The position numbers and the translations under genes are program-made. A DNA stretch of 13,295 bases from NCBI GenBank assembly GCA_000436735.1, contig FR887060.1, positions 1 through 13,295 of the forward strand. Reading direction: 5' to 3'. Below the pieces are notes generated by a model. It was not told the origin of the DNA. It was given only the letters and a program-made list of their open reading frames with translations, and made no database searches. The DNA is from Firmicutes bacterium CAG:170. GTDB taxonomy: Bacteria; Bacillota; Clostridia; Oscillospirales; Oscillospiraceae. Positions 8,282 through 13,295 of the stretch are shown here, in pieces. Each line of letters starts with the position of its first letter. Position 1 is the first letter of the stretch.

Positions 8282-9049
8282 TCACACTCTCTTGTATTTT
8301 GCGATCCCGCGCCGGACATAGCCCGCAAAAGCATGCGCAGATCTGGCGAGCGACAGCTTTTCCGCCTTCCTGTAGACGAGCCAGCGCTGCCTTGCGGATC
8401 TCAGCTTGTCATTCGAGCGCGAGCCCTTCAGGATCCTGTAATCTGCGAGCACATCTCTGCATCCAAAGGCGGTAAAGCCCAGCCGCAGCAGACGGAGCCA
8501 GAGCGCGTAGTCCTCGTGATAATAATTCGTCGAAAAGCGATACTCGGAATAAATGCTCCTGGACAGCAGCACCGTCGAGCAGCTCAGCACGCTCTCCTCC
8601 AGCATCGCGGCGTAGCTGGTCCGCTCCGACACGATAAAATCCGATATCCTTCGGCCATCGGCGTCCATCATGGAATACGAGCAGTAGATCATGTCCGCGC
8701 CGGAGCGCTCTGCGGCGGCCAGCTGCTTTTCCAGCTTGTCGCTGTGCCATACGTCATCGCTGTCCAGCAGCGCAGCCCAGTCTCCATTCGCCATGTCGAA
8801 GCCGCGGTTTCTTGTCCGGGCCACGCCCATGTTCTGCGGATTTCGGAGCAGGCGGATGCGGGTATCCGCGTTTGCAAACCTCTCCGCGAGCTCCGCCGTC
8901 CGGTCGGTCGAGCCGTCGTCCAGGATCAGCAGCTTCCAATTCGTATAGGTCTGCGAGAGCACGGAGCGGATAGCCTCTTCGATGTATTTTTCTGCGTTAT
9001 AGGCAGGCATGATCACGGAGACCAGAGGTCGCTCCCCTTTTGCATCCAT
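8282..9049 (-). CDS. Family 2 glycosyltransferase (GT-A fold)
   Basis: The product has 255 residues. PLVSVIMPAYNAEKYIEEAI (8-27) is the canonical GT2 start. DDGSTD (44-49) binds the nucleotide. DSDD (96-99) supplies the metal-binding DXD-type motif, and HED (178-180) supplies the probable catalytic base. The C-terminal KGSRS (208-212) resembles GT2 enzymes of capsule and teichoic acid loci. It probably transfers a sugar from a nucleotide donor to the growing lipid-linked oligosaccharide. I chose the ATG at 9049 because an AGGAAGAGAGG purine stretch lies just upstream and the glycosyltransferase domain starts seven residues later. An ATG at 9106 is in frame but would overlap the phosphatase gene by 38 nt. 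Confidence 0.92.
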   Translation of the reverse strand: MDAKGERPLVSVIMPAYNAEKYIEEAIRSVLSQTYTNWKLLILDDGSTDRTAELAERFANADTRIRLLRNPQNMGVARTRNRGFDMANGDWAALLDSDDVWHSDKLEKQLAAAERSGADMIYCSYSMMDADGRRISDFIVSERTSYAAMLEESVLSCSTVLLSRSIYSEYRFSTNYYHEDYALWLRLLRLGFTAFGCRDVLADYRILKGSRSNDKLRSARQRWLVYRKAEKLSLARSAHAFAGYVRRGIAKYKRV

Positions 9050-9068
9050 TTTCCCGCCTCTCTTCCTT

Positions 9069-9707
9069 TCAGCCTCTCTTTTCCAGAAGGCTCCTGCATT
9101 TTTCAAGATCGCGGTAGCCCTTCCCGAGCATATGGATATCGCTGCCCAGATACTGCACCGCGCCGCTTTCGATCCACGAAAGATATCGCCTGCGCCGGAG
9201 CGGCTTTGTCAGGCATTCCGCATTGAGCTGTAACGGCACGCCGTCTTCGATCAGCCGCTCGATATCCTCCGGCGGATACCGGTCGGCATGCGCCAGAACG
9301 ATCCGAATATCCCGCCGCTCCAGAAGCCGGTACAGCGTCTCCCAGATCGGCTCCGGCCACTGATAAAACGGCATTTCCAGCAGCAGCTCGTCCGTTTCCT
9401 CGCGGCACAGCCGGGAAAGTCCGTCCAGCCGCTCCATCCCGTCACAGATCAGCACCTCCGCGCCGAGCCGGAGCTGCGGCGCATCCGCCGTCAGGCTCTC
9501 GCGCAGGAGCCTGGCTGACTCCGCCCGGCGCTGCAAAAAGGAAGGGATGGACTCCTTGTGCGGGTAGAAATGCGGCGTCGCACAGACCGTCCGTATCCCG
9601 GCCACAGCTGCCATCGCAAGCTGCTTCCGGGACGTTTCCACGCCGTCGCTCCCATGGTCACAGCCCGGAAGCACATGCGCATGATAGTCCAGCGTCAGGT
9701 CGATCAT
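9069..9707 (-). CDS. CpsB/CapC/YwqE-type PHP tyrosine-protein phosphatase
   Basis: The product has 212 residues from the ATG at 9707. In-frame ATGs at 9725 and 9767 are possible but extend into the kinase gene. It is a metal-dependent PHP-fold phosphatase that dephosphorylates the partner tyrosine kinase and so controls polymer synthesis. Metal-ligand motifs are in the expected order: D-x-H-x-H variant DYHAH (H9, H11), D17, ATPHFYP (H46), GAEV (E84), LLEMPF (E111), LAHADRYP (H140) and GSDIH (D190, H192). The usual DDG near position 17 reads DHG. The protein is slightly shorter than typical members (about 240-255). It follows the kinase with 4 nt between stop and start. GAGGG sits very close to the ATG, so the exact start is uncertain. 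Confidence 0.9.
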   Translation of the reverse strand: MIDLTLDYHAHVLPGCDHGSDGVETSRKQLAMAAVAGIRTVCATPHFYPHKESIPSFLQRRAESARLLRESLTADAPQLRLGAEVLICDGMERLDGLSRLCREETDELLLEMPFYQWPEPIWETLYRLLERRDIRIVLAHADRYPPEDIERLIEDGVPLQLNAECLTKPLRRRRYLSWIESGAVQYLGSDIHMLGKGYRDLEKCRSLLEKRG

Positions 9708-9711
9708 ACCC

Positions 9712-10500
9712 TCAGTGCGTCTCATTGGCGTCCGAGTAGGCGTATTTGTCTCCGTATCTGTATCCATACTTATATCCGTACTTATCGCTGTACTTATATT
9801 TGTACGAATACTTCACGGACTTCATATTCAGGCCGTTCAGCACCACGCCGCACAGATTGCCGCCCGCCTGATGCACCGCCTCGATCGCGGCGTTCAGCTC
9901 ATCCGACGTCGTATAGCCGGACTTGGTCACGAGCACGACGCCGTCCACATAGGTCGCGACGATCTGCGCATCCGCGACCGTGTTGATCGGCGGCGTATCG
10001 ATGATAACGTAGTCATAAACTCTGGCGCATTCGCTCACAAAGCCCTTCATCCGGTCGGAAGCCAGCAGCTCCGACGGATTCGGCGGGATAGTCCCCGTGC
10101 AGACGATCCAGAGCGGAAGATCCTGCACCTTTGCGATCTCCAGCTTCCAGATCTTCGCCAGAAAGTCGCAGAGTCCCGCCGCAAGCTCTACCTTCCAGAG
10201 CTTTCTCTGCGTCGGCTTACGCATATCCGCATCGATCAGCAGGACTTTCTTTCCAAGCATCGCGTAGCTGATCGCAACGTTGGCCGCCGTCAGGCTCTTG
10301 CCCTCCGAGGGCTTGGAGCTTGTGATGGCGAAGGTCTTGCAGGCGCGCTCCTTGTCTGCCGTCATGCAGAACATCAGACTGGTGCGGAGCTTGACATAGG
10401 CCTCCTTGACCGCAAACGGCGATGCATTGTTCAGGAGGCGTCTGCGGTTGACGGCGACGGCTTCACTTGCCGCCTTGCTGCTTGCTTTCTTCGGCTTCAT
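9712..10500 (-). CDS. CpsD/CapB/YwqD-type bacterial tyrosine kinase
   Basis: The product has 262 residues. It is a cytoplasmic BY-kinase that pairs with a membrane CpsC-type activator and autophosphorylates on a C-terminal tyrosine cluster to coordinate polymer length and export. EAYVKLRTSL (33-42) matches the conserved EAYRxLRTNL oligomerisation motif. Walker A is SSKPSEGKS (61-69), Walker A' is LLIDADMRKP (87-96) and Walker B is VIIDTPP (165-171). The tail from about 231 to 255 has 11 tyrosines alternating with Lys, Gly, Arg and Ser, unusually dense for the family. The ATG at 10500 lies inside the end of the CpsC-type gene (38-nt overlap), indicating coupled translation. The three genes kinase, phosphatase and chain-length protein form the classic CpsBCD unit. 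Confidence 0.94.
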   Translation of the reverse strand: MKPKKASSKAASEAVAVNRRRLLNNASPFAVKEAYVKLRTSLMFCMTADKERACKTFAITSSKPSEGKSLTAANVAISYAMLGKKVLLIDADMRKPTQRKLWKVELAAGLCDFLAKIWKLEIAKVQDLPLWIVCTGTIPPNPSELLASDRMKGFVSECARVYDYVIIDTPPINTVADAQIVATYVDGVVLVTKSGYTTSDELNAAIEAVHQAGGNLCGVVLNGLNMKSVKYSYKYKYSDKYGYKYGYRYGDKYAYSDANETH

Positions 10501-11269
10501 TGCGTGCCGTGCCTCCTTCCGTCAGCTCCCAATAGGTGTAGCTCTTATCTGTAACGTTGATATCCGGGATCTGGCCCAGTACGGTCATGCCCGTCAGCTT
10601 TTCGATGTCCTCCGGCAGGTAGATCGTCGTGTCGGAGAGCATCCGCGCCACGAGCACGAGCGAGGCAAGAATGGCGCCCACAACGAAACCGAGCGCGCTG
10701 TCAAAAACCGTCCTTGGAGACGACTGCTCGGCCGCCACCTCCGGACGATCGACGACCTCAACACCGCCCGCCTTAGTGATGCGGACGATCTCCGTCGGCG
10801 CGACCTTCCCGAAGGAGTCCGCGATCCGGCAGGCAAACTGCGCGTCCGTCGAGGTAACGACGACTTCGAGCAGCTGCGTGTTGGAAACGACGGAGACCTC
10901 GATCATCTTGCTCAGTTCTTTTCTGGACAGCCTCCCGTCCACATTCAGGTCCTCCAGAACCGCGTCTAGGACAGAATTGCTCTCCAGAATTTTGGAATAG
11001 GTCGTCGCAAGGCTTTCCGCAGCCTGAAGGTCGCTGTTGTTGATCGTTCCCGTCTGCTGCGTATTATTCGCGCTGTTGTATACATAGAAGCTGACCTTCG
11101 ACTCGTAGGTCGGCGTAATGAGCAGCGTTACCACCGCATAGACGCCTGCCGCCGCGAGAATGCCCGCCAGCAGCAGCCAGTAGAACTTTTTCAGCAGGAG
11201 CTGCACGATGTCCCACAGGGACAGCTCTGCGCCGCCTGCGGGAGCATATGTATTCTTGTTTTCATTCAT
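10463..11269 (-). CDS. Wzz/CpsC/YveK-type chain-length determinant, kinase activator
   Basis: The product has 268 residues. It has two membrane helices (about 30-51 and 191-211) enclosing an extracytoplasmic loop of about 140 residues, with a Pro-containing SSPRTVFDSALGFVVGAI before and into helix 2, as in Wzz proteins. LSLWDIVQLLLKKFYWLLL (17-34) is the usual start of the Wzz domain (PF02706). The short cytoplasmic C-terminus would contact and activate the separately encoded kinase, as in CpsC/CapA of Gram-positive bacteria. GGAGG is present 12 nt before the ATG. The gene starts 27 nt after the sugar transferase and overlaps the kinase gene. Confidence 0.93.
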   Translation of the reverse strand: MNENKNTYAPAGGAELSLWDIVQLLLKKFYWLLLAGILAAAGVYAVVTLLITPTYESKVSFYVYNSANNTQQTGTINNSDLQAAESLATTYSKILESNSVLDAVLEDLNVDGRLSRKELSKMIEVSVVSNTQLLEVVVTSTDAQFACRIADSFGKVAPTEIVRITKAGGVEVVDRPEVAAEQSSPRTVFDSALGFVVGAILASLVLVARMLSDTTIYLPEDIEKLTGMTVLGQIPDINVTDKSYTYWELTEGGTARNEAEESKQQGGK

Positions 11270-11296
11270 GTTGGGGAATGTCCTCCGAATATCTCT

Positions 11297-11962
11297 TTAT
11301 CGGGCGCCATCGCCGCACAGGACGACGCAGATGGTCTTGATAATACACTTCAGATCCATCCGAACAGAGCGCTTTTCGATATATTCCATATCGTAAACGA
11401 TTTTTTCCTCTGGCTTGAGGGAGTAGCCGCCGTTCACCTGCGCGTGGCCGGTCAGGCCGGGCGTTACCATCAGCCGATTGGAAAAGCCGGGGATGTACTC
11501 TTCAAACTTCCGGTAAAAATAGGCGCGCTCCGGACGCGGGCCTACAAAGCTCATGTCTCCGCGCAGGATATTCCAGAGCTGCGGCAGCTCGTCCAGCCGC
11601 GTCCGCCGCAGAAACTGTCCGAAGCGGGTGCACCGCGGGTCCTGCTCGTCCGCCCACTGCGGGCCGTTTTCCTCTGCATTGAGACGCATCGAACGGAACT
11701 TGTAGATCATGAACGGCTTGCCGTGAAGCCCGAGCCGCTCCTGCCTGAAGATCGGAGCGCCCGGCGAATCGAGCACAATGATGAGCGCGATCATCGTCAT
11801 CGGCAGCGCCAGTATCAGCAGTCCCAGAAACGAGAAAGCAAGATCAAAAACACGCTTGGATATCAGATACAGCCTTCGGGGCTGCAATACAGGCTTTGCT
11901 ATCTGTATCGTCACTTTGGCGGAGCCTTCCTCCGTCAGACAGCTGGGCGCCGCTGTCGCCAT
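11297..11962 (-). CDS. Initiating undecaprenyl-phosphate sugar-1-phosphate transferase
   Basis: The product has 221 residues. It is a short-form bacterial sugar transferase (PF02397) that moves a sugar phosphate from a UDP-sugar to undecaprenyl phosphate as the first step of repeat-unit assembly at the inner membrane face. KRVFDLAFSFLGLLILALPM (36-55) is the membrane re-entrant helix. FRQERLG (72-78), KFRSMR (88-93), the RRTRLDELPQLWNILRG block (119-135), SFVGPRPE (138-145, containing the family's Pro-Arg-Pro) and PGLTG (168-172) are all present. It lacks the long N-terminal membrane region of WbaP/CpsE, as in short PglC-like forms. The ATG at 11962 has GGGGA about 10 nt upstream. A TTG at 11986 is an in-frame alternative adding eight residues. 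The specific sugar cannot be told from sequence. Confidence 0.93.
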   Translation of the reverse strand: MATAAPSCLTEEGSAKVTIQIAKPVLQPRRLYLISKRVFDLAFSFLGLLILALPMTMIALIIVLDSPGAPIFRQERLGLHGKPFMIYKFRSMRLNAEENGPQWADEQDPRCTRFGQFLRRTRLDELPQLWNILRGDMSFVGPRPERAYFYRKFEEYIPGFSNRLMVTPGLTGHAQVNGGYSLKPEEKIVYDMEYIEKRSVRMDLKCIIKTICVVLCGDGAR

Positions 11963-11992
11963 ATGTCCCACATCCCCACATTTCAATGATCC

Positions 11993-12066
11993 GCAATATA
12001 GAGAGATATCGTCCGTAGGGTACCCTACGGACGCGAAAGGCGCGCCTTTCGCGTTTTCTCTATTGC
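11993..12066. repeat. Palindromic element with imperfect terminal inverted repeats (REP/MITE-like)
   Basis: The 119-nt gap between the regulator stop and the sugar transferase start is mostly one structured element. Imperfect outer arms GCAATATAGAGA (11993-12004) and TCTCTATTGC (12057-12066) enclose two perfect palindromes: a 22-bp one at 12011-12032 (centred on GGTACC) and a 24-bp one at 12031-12054 (centred on GGCGCGCC) that shares two bases with the first. No U-run follows on the minus strand, so it does not look like a normal intrinsic terminator. It lies in the path of any transcript reading from the regulator into the polysaccharide genes, so it could be a processing, stabilising or attenuating element, or a short non-autonomous mobile element. 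Confidence 0.75.
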
Positions 12067-12081
12067 GCTTTCGCTATATGC

Positions 12082-12696
12082 TCATTTTTCCGCCGCTGTG
12101 TCCGTCCGCAGAAGCTCTTCCCGGACGTTGGGCGCTACGAAGCTGTAGATCTGCTCGAAGGCCCAGCGCGTCGTCTCGTCGTTATCCGGCATTTCTCCGC
12201 CGATCACCCGCGCAGCAAAGGACAGCATCGTGTCAAAGACCTGATGCAGCAGCATGTCCACGTTGGCCTCCGGCCGGAATACCTGCCTCATGACGGCGAA
12301 CAGCTCCTGAAAGCACTCCAGATGCTCCTTATAGGCGTATTTGCGGCAATTCGCAGAATAGTAATAACGGAGGTAAAAGCAGTAATCATCGCATCTTTCC
12401 AGGATGAAGCGCCAGCTCACAGACCACAGCCGAAATGCCCGGCTTTTCCATGGCGTGTCCTCGTCGTGCATCGCCGGGAACTGCTGCTTGAGAAAATACG
12501 CAAAATTCACATCCTCCATGTGAAAGGCGTCGCGCAGCATGGCTTCCTTGCTCTCGAAGCAGCGGTAAATGTACGCCTCGTTCAGGCCCGCGTCCGCAGC
12601 GATCGCCTTTGTTGTCGCCTTGTCCAGACCTTCCCGCGCCACAACGCGGATCGCACTCTCGATAAACGCTTGTTTCGCATTTCTACCTTTTCTCAT
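12082..12696 (-). CDS. TetR/AcrR-family transcriptional regulator
   Basis: The product has 204 residues. The N-terminal DNA-binding domain is typical: AFIESAIRVVAREGLDKATTKAIAADAGLNEAYIYRCFESKEAML, with the helix-turn-helix at about 28-48 and the conserved YRCFESKE of the family (usually YxHFxSKE). The remaining 150 residues, rich in aromatic residues (YYYSANCRKYAYKEH near 111-125), form the ligand/dimerisation domain; no ligand can be predicted. The ATG at 12696 has AGAAGGAAG just upstream. The frame stays open further upstream to a TTG at 12858, adding 54 residues with a hydrophobic stretch, but those are probably leader. The gene is co-directional with and upstream of the polysaccharide genes, so it may control the whole operon and itself. 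Confidence 0.92.
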   Translation of the reverse strand: MRKGRNAKQAFIESAIRVVAREGLDKATTKAIAADAGLNEAYIYRCFESKEAMLRDAFHMEDVNFAYFLKQQFPAMHDEDTPWKSRAFRLWSVSWRFILERCDDYCFYLRYYYSANCRKYAYKEHLECFQELFAVMRQVFRPEANVDMLLHQVFDTMLSFAARVIGGEMPDNDETTRWAFEQIYSFVAPNVREELLRTDTAAEK

Positions 12697-12767
12697 CGAA
12701 CTTCCTTCTTTTGCCGCGCGCAATGCAAATGTCAAATAAGTACCTACTATCATTCCGGGCAGCAAAA

Positions 12768-12800
12768 AGCAAATCATTTTATCGCCGCAAATGATTTGCT
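12768..12800 (-). promoter_or_regulatory. 12-bp inverted repeat in the regulator's 5' leader (operator or attenuator hairpin)
   Basis: Arms AGCAAATCATTT (12768-12779) and AAATGATTTGCT (12789-12800) are exact inverted copies separated by 9 nt. On the transcribed minus strand the hairpin is followed at once by TTTTTG, so it could act as a weak A/U-rich intrinsic terminator about 70-100 nt after transcription start. It could equally be a dimer binding site for the TetR protein made just downstream. Sequence alone does not separate these. Confidence 0.6.
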
Positions 12801-12869
12801 GGTACACAGGCAAAGCTTTCGCAGAGTTTGCCACTCCACGGAATGGATAATACCCCAAATTTTTCTCTC

Positions 12870-12898
12870 ATTATAGCATATTGCACATCTGAATGCAA
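12870..12898 (-). promoter_or_regulatory. Sigma-A-type promoter driving the regulator and probably the operon
   Basis: On the minus strand, TTGCAT (12893-12898) and a perfect TATAAT (12870-12875) are separated by exactly 17 nt. The predicted start is near 12863, leaving a 5' leader of about 165 nt before the regulator ATG. No comparably good promoter was seen between the regulator and the sugar transferase. Confidence 0.8.
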
Positions 12899-12899
12899 T
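12880..12899. promoter_or_regulatory. Candidate operator overlapping the -35 box and spacer
   Basis: ATTGCA (12880-12885) and TGCAAT (12894-12899) form a perfect inverted repeat with an 8-nt spacer, a size suited to a TetR-type dimer. It covers the -35 hexamer and most of the -35/-10 spacer, where bound repressor would exclude RNA polymerase. The AATGCAA half-motif recurs at 12722-12728 in the leader. Autorepression by the downstream regulator is an inference. Confidence 0.5.
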
Positions 12900-13127
12900 T
12901 GCCTCGGTGCAAAAATGGAAAATAATATATTTTTTGCAGACGCGCACAGGTGTTTGTGCAAAAAAGGACTTGATGCAAAGCCTTTGCGCAGTCAGAGTGG
13001 CCGTCCGGAATGGGTCCAAACAGGACTCGCATGGTAGCTGAAGCCAAACAATATGCCGCAGCTGAAAACCGTGGGGATATGTTCTGCGCAGTAAAAATTG
13101 GTGTTATTGAACGATATGGATATAAGG
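12900..13127. other. Mostly non-coding stretch upstream of the regulator promoter
   Basis: No convincing gene is seen. There is a run of A/T (12918-12937) that could act as an UP-like region for the leftward promoter, a TTTTTTGCA ... TGCAAAAAA inverted repeat (about 12932-12966), a GCACA/TGTGC hairpin inside it, and a small palindrome GCAAAG-C-CTTTGC (12975-12987). Only the short rightward frame described separately has protein-like composition. Confidence 0.5.
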
Positions 13128-13156
13128 AAAAGCCCTGCTGTGCAGGGCTTTTCTGA
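13031..13156 (+). CDS. Possible small ORF or gene remnant
   Basis: A 41-codon frame runs from an ATG at 13031 (AGGA 5 nt upstream) to a TGA at 13154-13156; an ATG at 13010 would add seven residues. The product, MVAEAKQYAAAENRGDMFCAV and onward, has plausible protein composition until GYKEKP, after which the frame runs through the terminator-like hairpin (PCCAGLF). A gene normally ends before its terminator, so this may be the truncated remnant of a longer gene or simple chance. I do not recognise it. Confidence 0.2.
   Translation: MVAEAKQYAAAENRGDMFCAVKIGVIERYGYKEKPCCAGLF
13128..13152. terminator. Bidirectional-type intrinsic terminator hairpin
   Basis: AAAAGCCCTGC (13128-13138) and GCAGGGCTTTT (13142-13152) pair perfectly around a 3-nt loop. 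The stem has a G/C core and ends in U-runs on both strands, so it can terminate in either direction. No confirmed gene ends into it in this window. It would insulate the leftward operon from whatever lies to the right. Confidence 0.7.
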
Positions 13157-13186
13157 GCGTGTCAAAAAAGTGTTTTTGACACGCTC
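13155..13186. repeat. Perfect 14-bp hairpin GAGCGTGTCAAAAA / TTTTTGACACGCTC
   Basis: The arms are 13155-13168 and 13173-13186 with a 4-nt loop (AGTG). It directly follows the terminator hairpin and directly abuts the next hairpin. It could be a second terminator-like stem or part of an interspersed palindromic element. Confidence 0.7.
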
Positions 13187-13221
13187 TCAAACGGGAAACA
13201 CGTTGTTGGTTTCCCGTTTGA
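13187..13221. repeat. Perfect 13-bp hairpin TCAAACGGGAAAC / GTTTCCCGTTTGA
   Basis: The arms are 13187-13199 and 13209-13221 with a 9-nt loop. The start touches the end of the preceding hairpin with no gap. No U-run follows, and no gene overlaps it. Confidence 0.7.
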
Positions 13222-13232
13222 AAAGGATTGCA

Positions 13233-13288
13233 TCCTGCTGTGCGCATAATTTGTGTGCCGTAAGCACACAAATTCCACACTTGCAGGA
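13233..13288. repeat. Nested hairpin: AATTTGTGTGC / GCACACAAATT inside TCCTGC / GCAGGA arms
   Basis: The inner arms are 13248-13258 and 13264-13274 (11 bp, 5-nt loop CGTAA). Outer arms TCCTGC (13233-13238) and GCAGGA (13283-13288) bracket them, giving a two-tier stem with internal bulges. It is the last of four hairpins packed into about 160 bp at the right edge. Confidence 0.65.
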
Positions 13289-13295
13289 CGTAAAG

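Noticed and set aside
8281..8334. Upstream start for the LicD gene at 8334
   Set aside because: The extension would overlap the GT2 gene by 53 nt, has no domain similarity, and the ATG at 8280 fits stop-start coupling.
8270..9226. Rightward frame of 318 codons opposite the GT2 and phosphatase genes
   Set aside because: It spans two genes on the other strand that have intact catalytic motifs, and its product is low-complexity.
9715..10554. Rightward frame of 279 codons opposite the kinase gene
   Set aside because: It is a shadow of the kinase. Its Val/Ser/Ile repeats mirror the tyrosine-rich tail.
12011..12054. Palindromes as an intrinsic terminator for the regulator gene
   Set aside because: No U-run follows either stem on the minus strand, so termination is not supported by sequence, though attenuation remains possible.
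12932..12966. TTTTTTGCA ... TGCAAAAAA inverted repeat as a terminator
   Set aside because: The stem is almost all A/T, the loop is long, and the runs lie on the wrong sides for termination.

Overview
The window looks like chromosomal DNA of a Gram-positive gut-type clostridium, probably Oscillospiraceae/Ruminococcaceae-like. This rests on a moderately high G+C content, clear AGGAGG-type ribosome binding sites, a lipoprotein, a CpsB/CpsD-type Tyr-phosphorylation pair, and a signal-peptide surface protein with aromatic cell-wall-binding-like repeats. The family assignment is an inference.

Every confident gene lies on the minus strand, so transcription runs from high to low coordinates. The right edge (about 13128-13288) is a non-coding cluster of four perfect hairpins, the first being terminator-like. 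A strong sigma-A-type promoter (12870-12898) with an inverted repeat over its -35 box then faces left. It gives a leader of about 165 nt containing another hairpin, followed by a TetR-family regulator (12082-12696). A 74-bp palindromic element (11993-12066) separates the regulator from the rest.

The rest is one tightly packed exopolysaccharide/capsule-type operon, with gaps from -38 to about 28 nt. In order it encodes an initiating sugar-phosphate transferase, a Wzz/CpsC-type chain-length protein, a CpsD-type tyrosine kinase with a very Tyr-rich tail, a CpsB-type PHP phosphatase, a GT2 glycosyltransferase, a LicD-family phosphotransferase, an acyltransferase-3 membrane protein, a GT-B (family 4-like) glycosyltransferase, a small lipoprotein, and a secreted protein of more than 1503 residues. 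That last protein carries a phosphodiester glycosidase (NAGPA-like) domain and C-terminal aromatic repeats, and it runs off the left edge. No Wzx flippase or Wzy polymerase is visible.

Inferred model: the initiating transferase loads a sugar phosphate on undecaprenyl phosphate. The two glycosyltransferases extend it, LicD adds a phospho-substituent through a phosphodiester, and the acyltransferase adds an acyl group. The CpsC/D/B module controls length and export. The lipoprotein and the wall-attached phosphodiester glycosidase act outside the membrane, possibly editing the phosphodiester linkages made inside. Having a phosphodiester-making and a phosphodiester-cleaving enzyme in the same operon is the most interesting feature of the window.
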